Source of the DNA: JBBAEA01 sp041656175
GTDB taxonomy: Bacteria; Myxococcota_A; Bradymonadia; UBA4248
Reading direction: 5' to 3'
Assembly: GCA_041656175.1 (NCBI GenBank)
Contig: JBBAEA010000056.1
Location: 1 to 20,210, forward strand
DNA length: 20,210 nucleotides
Position numbers and translations under genes: made by a program. The notes under the pieces were generated by a model. It ran no database searches. It was given only the letters and a program-made list of their open reading frames with translations, and had not been told where the DNA came from. Below are positions 15,062 through 20,210 of this stretch, piece by piece; the stretch's first letter is position 1; every line of letters begins with the position of its first letter.

Positions 15062-15315
15062 GTGGATGAAAATACAAGCAGTTTTCTTGATGCAAAAACT
15101 GACGCTTATCATGTCGCCAAGCTAGCCGAAAACATCATAGCCAACGCTCAATTTCACGTATGTTCGTTGCGTTTGCGAAGAGTTGGAGCTGGTGTATATT
15201 GCTTATACCATCAGTTTGCTTGTCCTCACTATGTTCGAAGCCGCAGATGGTTTTGCTCAACAGCTAAATAAGTGCGTGAACAACGTCGTCAAGTTGTTAA
15301 AAGCGATTGCCTAAA
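15062..15315 (+). pseudogene. Possible frameshifted small gene
   Basis: From 15062 a frame reads MDENTSSFLDAKTDAYHVAK and remains protein-like to about 15150. From there a different frame looks coding up to the TAA at 15313-15315 and contains a hydrophobic segment (ELVYIAYTISLLVLTMFEAA) followed by a helical end (KCVNNVVKLLKAIA). One indel near 15150 would join them into about 85 residues with one membrane helix. No family is recognised. The gap 14861-15444 otherwise shows only the hairpin at 15028-15046. Both halves could be chance open frames. Confidence 0.28.
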
Positions 15316-15444
15316 CATTGTGAAGGCAGCATCAAGAATTTGGGGCGAGAAACTTGAGTTATACATTCACAAAACGACGCAATATGCCGCTTAATACAGT
15401 TCTAAGATATTGATTTACTCTCATTTTATTAAGGAAGCTTGCCA

Positions 15445-16467
15445 ATGAAAGAAACGAAGAGATTTAATGTCATTGAGTTATTCTCAGGGGCTGGTGGTCT
15501 AGCCTTAGGCCTGCATCAAGCAGGCTTTGATCCTTTAATTCTCATAGACTTTTACGAAGACGCCAATCGTACACTTAAAATAAATCATCCTCATTGGAAT
15601 GTGAAAACAGCAGACATTCACGACGTTGCAACGCAAGGAATATTTAAATACGTTGACGAACAAGAAGTCGATCTTTTGTCGGGGGGCTTTCCTTGTCAAC
15701 CTTTTAGCTATGCTGGTAAGCAATTGGGGCTCGACGATACAAGAGGTACTGTATTTCATGCTTTGGCAAAGATCATTAGCGATGTCAAACCAAAGTTGCT
15801 CTTGCTCGAAAATGTCCGTGGCCTTACGACACATGACGCAGGACGCACATTTAAACTTATTAAGAGCATTATTCGAAATATAGGTTACACTATTGACTAT
15901 AAAACGCTTAATGCATGGAATTATGGGGTGGCACAAAAAAGAGAGCGTTTAATCATTATCGGCATAAGACAGGATTATACTGCAGAGTTTACATGGCCAA
16001 GCGAAGAAAATTATAAACCTGTACTAAGAGATGTCTTAAAAAATGTGCCACCATCTGAGGGGCAAGCCTATCCCGAAAAAAAACGAAGAGTATTAGAGCT
16101 TGTTCCTCCAGGCGGCTCTTGGGCAGATCTACCAGATGATATCGCAAGAGATTATTTAGGTAAAAGCTATTACTCTGGAGGTGGAAAACGCGGAATGGCT
16201 AGACGCTTGTCGTGGGATGAACCATCACTGACTTTAACCTGTAGCCCCGCACAAAAACAAACTGAACGCTGTCATCCAGATGAAACAAGACCATTTACTG
16301 TCCGAGAATACGCGAGAATACAAGGTTTTCCTGATACGTACCAATTCCACGGTTCGACCTCGAGCCAATATAAACAGATCGGCAATGCAGTCCCAGTTAA
16401 TCTTGCATTTCATATCGGTAAGCAGTTATTTGATTTATTAATAGAACTCGAAGAGGCATCCCAATGA
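15445..16467 (+). CDS. C5-cytosine DNA methyltransferase, probably GGNCC-specific
   Basis: The 340-residue enzyme has the ordered motifs of DNA (cytosine-5) methyltransferases: I FSGAGG (about 14-19) for SAM binding, IV GGFPCQPFS with catalytic C84, VI ENVRG (about 122), VIII QKRERL (about 164) and, after the variable target-recognition region, IX RPFTVREYARIQGFP and X IGNAVP. The start is ATG 15445 with AAGGAAG 7 bases upstream; an in-frame TTG at 15439 is too close to that site. The gene overlaps the endonuclease gene by 4 bases (ATGA). The specificity is inferred from the partner, whose family (Eco47II/Sau96I) cuts GGNCC; this sequence alone does not define the target. Base composition is more AT-rich than neighbours, consistent with horizontal acquisition. 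It would protect host DNA. Confidence 0.93.
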   Translation: MKETKRFNVIELFSGAGGLALGLHQAGFDPLILIDFYEDANRTLKINHPHWNVKTADIHDVATQGIFKYVDEQEVDLLSGGFPCQPFSYAGKQLGLDDTRGTVFHALAKIISDVKPKLLLLENVRGLTTHDAGRTFKLIKSIIRNIGYTIDYKTLNAWNYGVAQKRERLIIIGIRQDYTAEFTWPSEENYKPVLRDVLKNVPPSEGQAYPEKKRRVLELVPPGGSWADLPDDIARDYLGKSYYSGGGKRGMARRLSWDEPSLTLTCSPAQKQTERCHPDETRPFTVREYARIQGFPDTYQFHGSTSSQYKQIGNAVPVNLAFHIGKQLFDLLIELEEASQ

Positions 16468-17245
16468 AGTGGAACTTAGACTTTATCAAGAAAAGTGACT
16501 ACGAAAAGCATGTCCGCATCTTTTTTAGAGAAATTCTTGAATGTAGCACCGCAAGCAACATTGAGGAATTCAACAAAAATATTATCGACCCCATAAAAAT
16601 GACATTTTCATACTTTGCAACAGGTGAAGATAAAACATCTATCATCAATTCAGAAATAACGAGACAACAAGACAAAACTATTAATAATTCAATAGGATAC
16701 TTTCACCAAAGAATCTTCCAATACATCGACGGATGGGAAGTTCCTGCGTCTGGCTTTGACATTATTAATCGAGAAAAACACATATATGTTGAATTAAAAA
16801 ACAAACATAATACCATGAACTCTTCGTCAGCACAAAAAACTTATATCAACATGCAAAGCAAAATTTTAGATGATGATGAAGCAGTTTGTCTTCTCGTTGA
16901 AGTCATTGCTAAAAAAATCAGAACATTCCTTGGTCAATTCGAGTCAATGGCAACAGTAAAAAACATAAAAATATCAGAAGATTAAGTATTGATGAATTCT
17001 ATAAACTTGCAACTGGTGACCCCTACGCGTTTAGGAAAACTTTAGAATGGTTACCCATAACGCTTAAAAATTTTCTTGTTGAAGAACAACTTACGGTATC
17101 TGGAAAACAAATCATCAAACAGATAGAGAAGGACAGATCATTTTTTGATGGCCTGTATCAGTTGGCATTCAACGACTATCTAGGGTTCAGCGATTTTTGC
17201 TTTGTAGGACTAGAAACACTGGGAAAAGACTTTACTAGCGACTGA
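16464..17245 (+). pseudogene. Eco47II-like type II restriction endonuclease, frameshifted
   Basis: The first frame encodes 173 residues (16464-16985) that match the Eco47II family of type II endonucleases in general layout, including a likely catalytic core SGFDIINREKHIYVELKNKH. After LLVEVIAKK the sequence loses sense. The +2 frame then gives QNIPWSIRVNG, IRRLSIDEFYKLATGD and a coherent C-terminus ending FVGLETLGKDFTSD at TGA 17243-17245. The break lies at the A7 tract 16911-16917; one extra A would restore about 260 residues, a plausible family length. The lesion could be a true inactivation, a phase-variable homopolymer, a slippage-dependent gene or a sequencing error. The endonuclease would cleave unmethylated foreign DNA, probably at GGNCC. 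Translation should be coupled to the methyltransferase through the ATGA overlap. Confidence 0.85.
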
Positions 17246-17257
17246 GCACTACAAAGC

Positions 17258-17345
17258 CGCAAATTCGTGCAACACCTTGTGGAAAAAGGTAAATAAACGC
17301 TCATCCAACGAACAAAATTTTAACCCCCCTTTGCCCCCAAACCCC
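17258..17345 (+). other. Possible remnant resembling the M48 protease gene
   Basis: The segment 17306-17327 matches 14650-14671, inside the protease gene, at 21 of 22 bases (CAACGAACAAAA-C/T-TTTAACCCC). Translated in the same phase it gives SNEQNFNP in both places. Before it the remnant reads LWKKVNKRS and after it PPLPPNPV, neither closely matching the protease. It lies directly after the endonuclease, so it may be a scar of duplication or insertion. The match is short. Confidence 0.35.
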
Positions 17346-17443
17346 GTCTGAGGGCTATCGCCCTTAGAACCCGCTTTTGTATGTAGAGCATTGATTTTAT
17401 TAACTTTATTTTAGACGATTGCCTAATTTTCGTTGTTTTAATC
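17341..17443 (+). repeat. Family I dispersed repeat copy
   Basis: AGGGC-tatc-GCCCT hairpin, TTAGAACCCGCTTTTGTATG and the AT-rich tail (GAGCATTGATTTTATTAACT) match the copies at 9949 and 10061 closely and end in TTGTTTTAATC. The first hairpin is degenerate (CCCCCAAACCCCGTC). It separates the restriction-modification genes from the Cys-module gene. Confidence 0.75.
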
Positions 17444-17468
17444 AAGGGCAGGTTTCAAACCTGCCCTT
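17444..17468. other. Perfect 12-bp inverted repeat
   Basis: AAGGGCAGGTTT (17444-17455) and AAACCTGCCCTT (17457-17468) are perfect complements around a single base. The stem is GC-rich but no T-run follows. It sits immediately after the family I copy and 51 bases before the next start codon. It may be a terminator-like hairpin or an operator for the Cys-module gene. Confidence 0.6.
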
Positions 17469-17519
17469 GTGGTATTATCTTGCAAGAGCGCTTTGCAGCG
17501 CATATTTTGGGAGATTGCA

Positions 17520-18008
17520 ATGAGAAATAATGTCGAAGTGGAGCTAGGCAGCAGGCTCTACGAGTGTGAACTCGGCCAAATCTACGTCGAGTGCACGGTT
17601 GGCCAAATCAAGTGCAATAACCATTGCGTCGATCCCAAGAAAAACGCCGAGTTCTGCGGTGCCAAGGGGAGCTGCAAAGGCGAGGATGCCTCAGCCCCAG
17701 ATTACGCGGGGGTAAATTGTGGTGAAGGCAAAGAGTGCCGAGGTGGCATTTGCGCTTGTGCAGGGAGTCGCGTGCTTTGCAACGGCAAATGCATAGTTCC
17801 CCAAAGCGATAAGCAATATTGCGGTGCTAGTGGAGATTGTGTGGACGCTAATGCTGGAAGCCCATGTGTTGACGATGAGGAAAGTGTAAAAACATGCGTT
17901 GCTTCTGCGTGTGTGGTGAGTGCGTGTAAGGGCAATCGACAACTATGCCCCCAAAACACCTACGAACAAGACCGCGCAATGCCCAACGAATATACCGAAA
18001 CCTATTAA
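17520..18008 (+). CDS. Cysteine-module protein, possibly truncated
   Basis: The product of 162 residues starts at ATG 17520, with GGGAG 6 bases upstream. Two related modules of roughly 70 residues are visible: GQIKCNNHCVDPKKNAEFCG, then AKGSCKGEDA; and SRVLCNGKCIVPQSDKQYCG, then ASGDCVDANA, each followed by a short Cys cluster. The pattern C-x3-C-xx-P-x6-CGA-x-G-x-C recurs in long, multi-module surface or lipoproteins of Myxococcota/Bradymonadota-type bacteria. Here there is no signal peptide and no lipobox, and the C-terminus (NTYEQDRAMPNEYTETY) lacks a folded domain before a family II repeat begins 5 bases after the stop. The gene may therefore be a fragment or a decayed copy. An earlier GTG at 17469 gives no better signal. 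Confidence 0.6.
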   Translation: MRNNVEVELGSRLYECELGQIYVECTVGQIKCNNHCVDPKKNAEFCGAKGSCKGEDASAPDYAGVNCGEGKECRGGICACAGSRVLCNGKCIVPQSDKQYCGASGDCVDANAGSPCVDDEESVKTCVASACVVSACKGNRQLCPQNTYEQDRAMPNEYTETY

Positions 18009-18012
18009 ATAT

Positions 18013-18161
18013 GGTGGGGGGCAAGCCCCCCTGCGTCGCGGCTTCCTCACAAATTTTGCGAAGCTGCGCATAAAATTCATCGGTGTTTTCGCTATATCGC
18101 TCAACCACCGATGAATTTGCGCATCTACGCAAATTTGTTCGGCGATCCACGCCTACCCCCC
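18013..18161 (+). repeat. Family II structured repeat, copy 3
   Basis: The copy begins with hairpin GGGGGGC-aa-GCCCCCC and TGCGTCGCGGCTTCCTCA. A long palindrome follows, in which 18049-18085 pairs with 18106-18138 (blocks ACAAATTT, GCG, TGCGCA, ATTCATCGGTG). It closes with GGCGATCCACGCCTACCCCCC. The stem sequence differs completely from copy 1 at 2855, whereas the apical loop (CGG-GTTT to CGCTCAACCACCG) and both ends agree. Confidence 0.75.
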
Positions 18162-18465
18162 AGCTGCGCGAGCCCCGCTCGCGCCACCCACCCAACCCCA
18201 ACATCGCCTCGCGCTGCGCCTTAAAGCGCCGCGCAGCACGAGGGGGCGCGCCATCGCTCACCTCGCGGCATCTTTAGCTGCCCGCCGCGAGGATGAGCCA
18301 GCGCGCCATCCCGCCCGCCCTCTAACTCGTTGGGAAGGCTATGTCTAAGCCACAACTGTTCTGGCTTTGTGGGCAGTTCCCCCACCAAAATAAAAACTTA
18401 AAAACAGCCAAATATACGACTTTGCGGTTGCCCCAGCCCTACCCCCCAAAAAAACCATCGTTTGA
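18162..18465. other. GC-rich hairpin cluster downstream of trpB
   Basis: No gene is seen. At least three strong hairpins occur in a row: GCGCGAGC-ccc-GCTCGCGC (about 18165-18184), a stem around CTGCGC/GCGCAG (about 18209-18243) and CCTCGCGGC pairing with GCCGCGAGG (about 18260-18294), the last extended by GCTCA/TGAGC. Further on, 18372-18454 has GTGGG...CCCAC-like runs and ends CCCTACCCCCCAAAA, possibly a fifth, diverged family II element. The cluster would end or stabilise the trpB transcript. Confidence 0.5.
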
Positions 18466-19695
18466 CTAATCCCGTGTGATCGGAGGAATGCCGTAATGTT
18501 CGATGACGTAGTCCATGTCCTTGTCGCCGCGACCCGAGAGGTTGATGAGGACTGAGCCGGTGCGCAGGGTTTTGGCAAGTTTCATGGCATAGGCGACAGC
18601 GTGGCTGCTCTCAAGGGCGGGAATGATTCCCTCCTTTCGCGAGAGTGCGAAAAAGGCATCGACCGCCTCTTTGTCGCCGATCATATCGTATTTGACGCGA
18701 CCCATTTCACCCAAAAAACAGTGCTCTGGACCCGTCCCCGGATAGTCGAGACCCGAGGCAATCGAGTAAACAGGAGCTGGCTCGCCTTTATCGTCTTTGA
18801 GCATTTTCGTGCGGAAGCCATGCAAAACGCCCTCGCTGCCATAAGTATAGCTCGCCGCGTGATCGCCTAGTTCGGGACCGCGCCCCAAAGGCTCAACGCC
18901 GTAGAGCGAGACACTGGGGTCAGCTAAAAATCCCGAAAAAATGCCAATCGCATTAGAGCCGCCGCCGACACAGGCAACAACGTGGTCAGGCAAATTGCCC
19001 GTCATTTGGTAGAATTGCTCGCGCGCTTCAACGCCAACGATGTGCTGGAAATCCCGAACCAACATGGGGAAGGGATGGGGTCCCACAACAGAGCCGATAC
19101 AGTAAATGCTGCTTTGGTAGTCTTCGAGATAAGCCGCAAAAGCGCCATCAACGGCCTCTTTAAGCGTCTGAAGCCCCGCTGTAACCTCGATGACACGAGC
19201 GCCCAAAATCTTCATGCGCGCAACGTTTGGCGCCTGCTTTTTGATGTCCACAGCACCCATATAAATGTCACACTCCAGCCCAAAATACGCCGCAGCTGTA
19301 GCCAGAGCCACACCATGCTGACCCGCGCCCGTCTCCGCAATCAAACGTTTCTTGCCCATGTACTTGGCCAAAAGCCCCTCGCCCATGCAGTGGTTGAGCT
19401 TATGCGCGCCCGAATGGTTCAAGTCCTCGCGCTTGGCATAAAGCTGCACCTTGCCCAAATCATTCGACAGACGCTCAAGATGGGTCACTGGCGTGGGGCG
19501 ACCCTGAAATTCGCGACGAATTTTTCGCAAATCACCGATAAACTTCGAGGATTTGCTGATCGTCACATAGGCATCCTTGATTTCGTCAATGGCCTCTTGA
19601 AGGTGAGCCGGCAAATAACTGCCGCCATATTTGCCAAAATATCCGTCATAACTGGGGTATTGCTGAAAATAACCTGCTAAACTTTTAATTTCCAT
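18466..19695 (-). CDS. trpB: Tryptophan synthase beta chain
   Basis: The 409-residue product is a full-length TrpB, the PLP enzyme that joins indole and serine to make tryptophan. Visible landmarks: N-terminal FGKYGGSYLP, the PLP-lysine motif EDLNHSGAHK (K99), catalytic E121 in AETGAGQHG, the phosphate-binding loop GGGSNAIG (about 244-251), GSVVGPHPFP and the C-terminal LSGRGDKD. HSGAHKLNH replaces the usual HTGAHKINN, a mild deviation near the cofactor lysine. Sequence features are those of the common TrpB1 group that pairs with TrpA. However, no trpA or other trp gene adjoins it in the window: only hairpins follow downstream and an IS fragment lies upstream. The start ATG 19695 has AAGGG 7 bases before it. 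It is probably transcribed alone. Confidence 0.96.
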   Translation of the reverse strand: MEIKSLAGYFQQYPSYDGYFGKYGGSYLPAHLQEAIDEIKDAYVTISKSSKFIGDLRKIRREFQGRPTPVTHLERLSNDLGKVQLYAKREDLNHSGAHKLNHCMGEGLLAKYMGKKRLIAETGAGQHGVALATAAAYFGLECDIYMGAVDIKKQAPNVARMKILGARVIEVTAGLQTLKEAVDGAFAAYLEDYQSSIYCIGSVVGPHPFPMLVRDFQHIVGVEAREQFYQMTGNLPDHVVACVGGGSNAIGIFSGFLADPSVSLYGVEPLGRGPELGDHAASYTYGSEGVLHGFRTKMLKDDKGEPAPVYSIASGLDYPGTGPEHCFLGEMGRVKYDMIGDKEAVDAFFALSRKEGIIPALESSHAVAYAMKLAKTLRTGSVLINLSGRGDKDMDYVIEHYGIPPITRD

Positions 19696-20005
19696 GATGA
19701 TTCCCTTATTTTATTCGGCAAAACCGAAAACATAGACTCGACTTTTTAGAAGCGAAGTCTTTCAAACAAACTCGAAAATAGCGCTGTCATGAGGTGTATG
19801 GCTAAGCCTAAGCAAGCACAAAGCCCTCAAAAGCTCTAACTCATTGGAACTAATGCAGCAAAGCTCCGAGAGCTGCTTTAAACAGGGCTTATATCCTACG
19901 CTTCACCAAAGAGCGCAAGTCCCCACTATATAACCGTAAATTATTCAAAGTAAACTGCACAGCACATTCAAATTGCCAACTCGCCACTTCTCTTAGGATT
20001 TTCTC
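19696..20005. other. trpB leader region
   Basis: The 310 bases upstream of trpB hold a candidate promoter (19927-19954, minus strand) and a small hairpin TTCGG-ttttg-CCGAA close to the ribosome-binding site. No leader peptide rich in Trp codons, T-box or TRAP-type repeat was recognised, although attenuation cannot be excluded by eye. Confidence 0.4.
19927..19954 (-). promoter_or_regulatory. Weak candidate promoter for trpB
   Basis: On the minus strand TTTACT (19949-19954) and TATATA (19927-19932) are 16 bases apart, moderately close to the -35/-10 consensus. The leader would be about 225 bases. AT-rich DNA gives such matches by chance. Confidence 0.28.
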
Positions 20006-20070
20006 TTGTGGGGGAAGTATCCCCCTACGCCGCAACCCCGCGCTGTGCGCGGGTTTGCGTCTACCCCCTC
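20006..20070 (+). repeat. Family II structured repeat, copy 4
   Basis: The sequence TTGTGGGGGAAGTATCCCCC, TACGC, hairpin AACCCCGCGC-tgt-GCGCGGGTT, then GTCTACCCCCTC is nearly identical to the minus-strand copy at 7440-7503. After CTACCCCCTC the two diverge; here AACGGGGGG follows and then the presumed end of the IS30-type element. Confidence 0.75.
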
Positions 20071-20098
20071 AACGGGGGGCTAAGGGAAAATTTCCAAG

Positions 20099-20210
20099 TC
20101 AAGTGCCACATACTTTGAAAACCTCCTCAGGTGTCTTCCACCCCAAGCATTTTCGGGGCCTGTTGTTGATTCTTTTTACTATTTCATCTAATTCTTTGCT
20201 GCTGAGATTT
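20099..20210 (-). mobile_element. IS30-family transposase, C-terminal fragment
   Basis: Read on the minus strand from the window edge the frame gives SSKELDEIVKRINNRPRKCL, then GWKTPEEVFKVCGT and a stop at 20099-20101. INNRPRKxLGWxTPxEVF is the conserved C-terminal signature of IS30-family DDE transposases. The catalytic residues and the other end of the element lie outside the window. The right end of the IS is expected within a few tens of bases after the stop, close to GGAAAATTTCC at 20083-20093; its terminal repeat cannot be verified without the other end. Confidence 0.88.

Noticed and set aside
15062..15150. Start of a four-helix-bundle (S23-type) protein
   Set aside because: Only the first few residues are similar; the rest does not fit the family.
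16464..16985. Treating the 173-residue frame as a complete endonuclease
   Set aside because: The sequence after residue about 150 is not family-like, while another frame continues the family pattern for about 108 codons.
17844..18277. Overlapping frames on both strands across the 3' end of the Cys-module gene and family II copy 3
   Set aside because: They consist of translated hairpin repeats, lack ribosome-binding sites and show no domain.
18982..19680. 232-residue plus-strand frame opposite trpB
   Set aside because: It lies entirely antisense to a highly conserved trpB, with no family features and no good start site.

Overview
The window is about 20 kb of moderate-GC bacterial chromosome. 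No rRNA, tRNA or CRISPR array was seen. Many lipoproteins with typical lipoboxes, two type IV pilin-like proteins (one behind a candidate sigma-54 promoter) and two proteins built from repeated cysteine modules point to a Gram-negative of the broad deltaproteobacterial/Myxococcota-Bradymonadota kind. This placement is inference from gene style, not from a marker gene.

Layout, left to right. 1-1288: tail of an upstream gene, a proline/tyrosine-rich lipoprotein with three LYG(V/P)P motifs, and a repeat-containing gap with one possible small gene. 1289-2797: a POT-family proton-coupled peptide transporter. 3184-5612: a compact three-gene cluster of a dynamin-like GTPase, a Cys-rich lipoprotein and a small exported helical protein. 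5795-7317 (minus strand): two type IV pilin-like genes, with a sigma-54-type promoter and a 63-bp palindromic operator array upstream. 7605-9809 (minus strand): an operon of two related lipoproteins followed by a radical SAM/SPASM enzyme, resembling the rSAM/lipoprotein system described mainly from Bacteroidetes. 10330-14860: a very large DUF2339 multi-pass membrane protein carrying an 18-bp coding minisatellite, overlapping an M48 metalloprotease gene. 15445-17245: an AT-richer type II restriction-modification pair, a C5-cytosine methyltransferase and an Eco47II-like endonuclease that is frameshifted in an A7 tract. 17520-18008: a Cys-module protein. 18466-19695 (minus strand): trpB without trpA beside it. 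20099-20210 (minus strand): the C-terminus of an IS30-family transposase running off the window.

The intergenic DNA is unusually structured. Two dispersed repeat families recur. Family I has twin GC-rich hairpins followed by an AT-rich tail of about 80 bp (near 90, 5632, 9866-10140 and 17341). Family II has a G-run/C-run hairpin, TACGC-like spacer, a palindrome that differs between copies and a CTACCCCC end (2855-3000, 7440-7503 minus, 18013-18161, 20006-20070). In two family II copies the stem sequence differs but pairing and apical loop are kept, which argues for selection on a folded structure.

The points most worth a second look are the radical SAM/lipoprotein operon, the family II elements, the pilin sigma-54/enhancer arrangement and the one-base lesion in the restriction gene.
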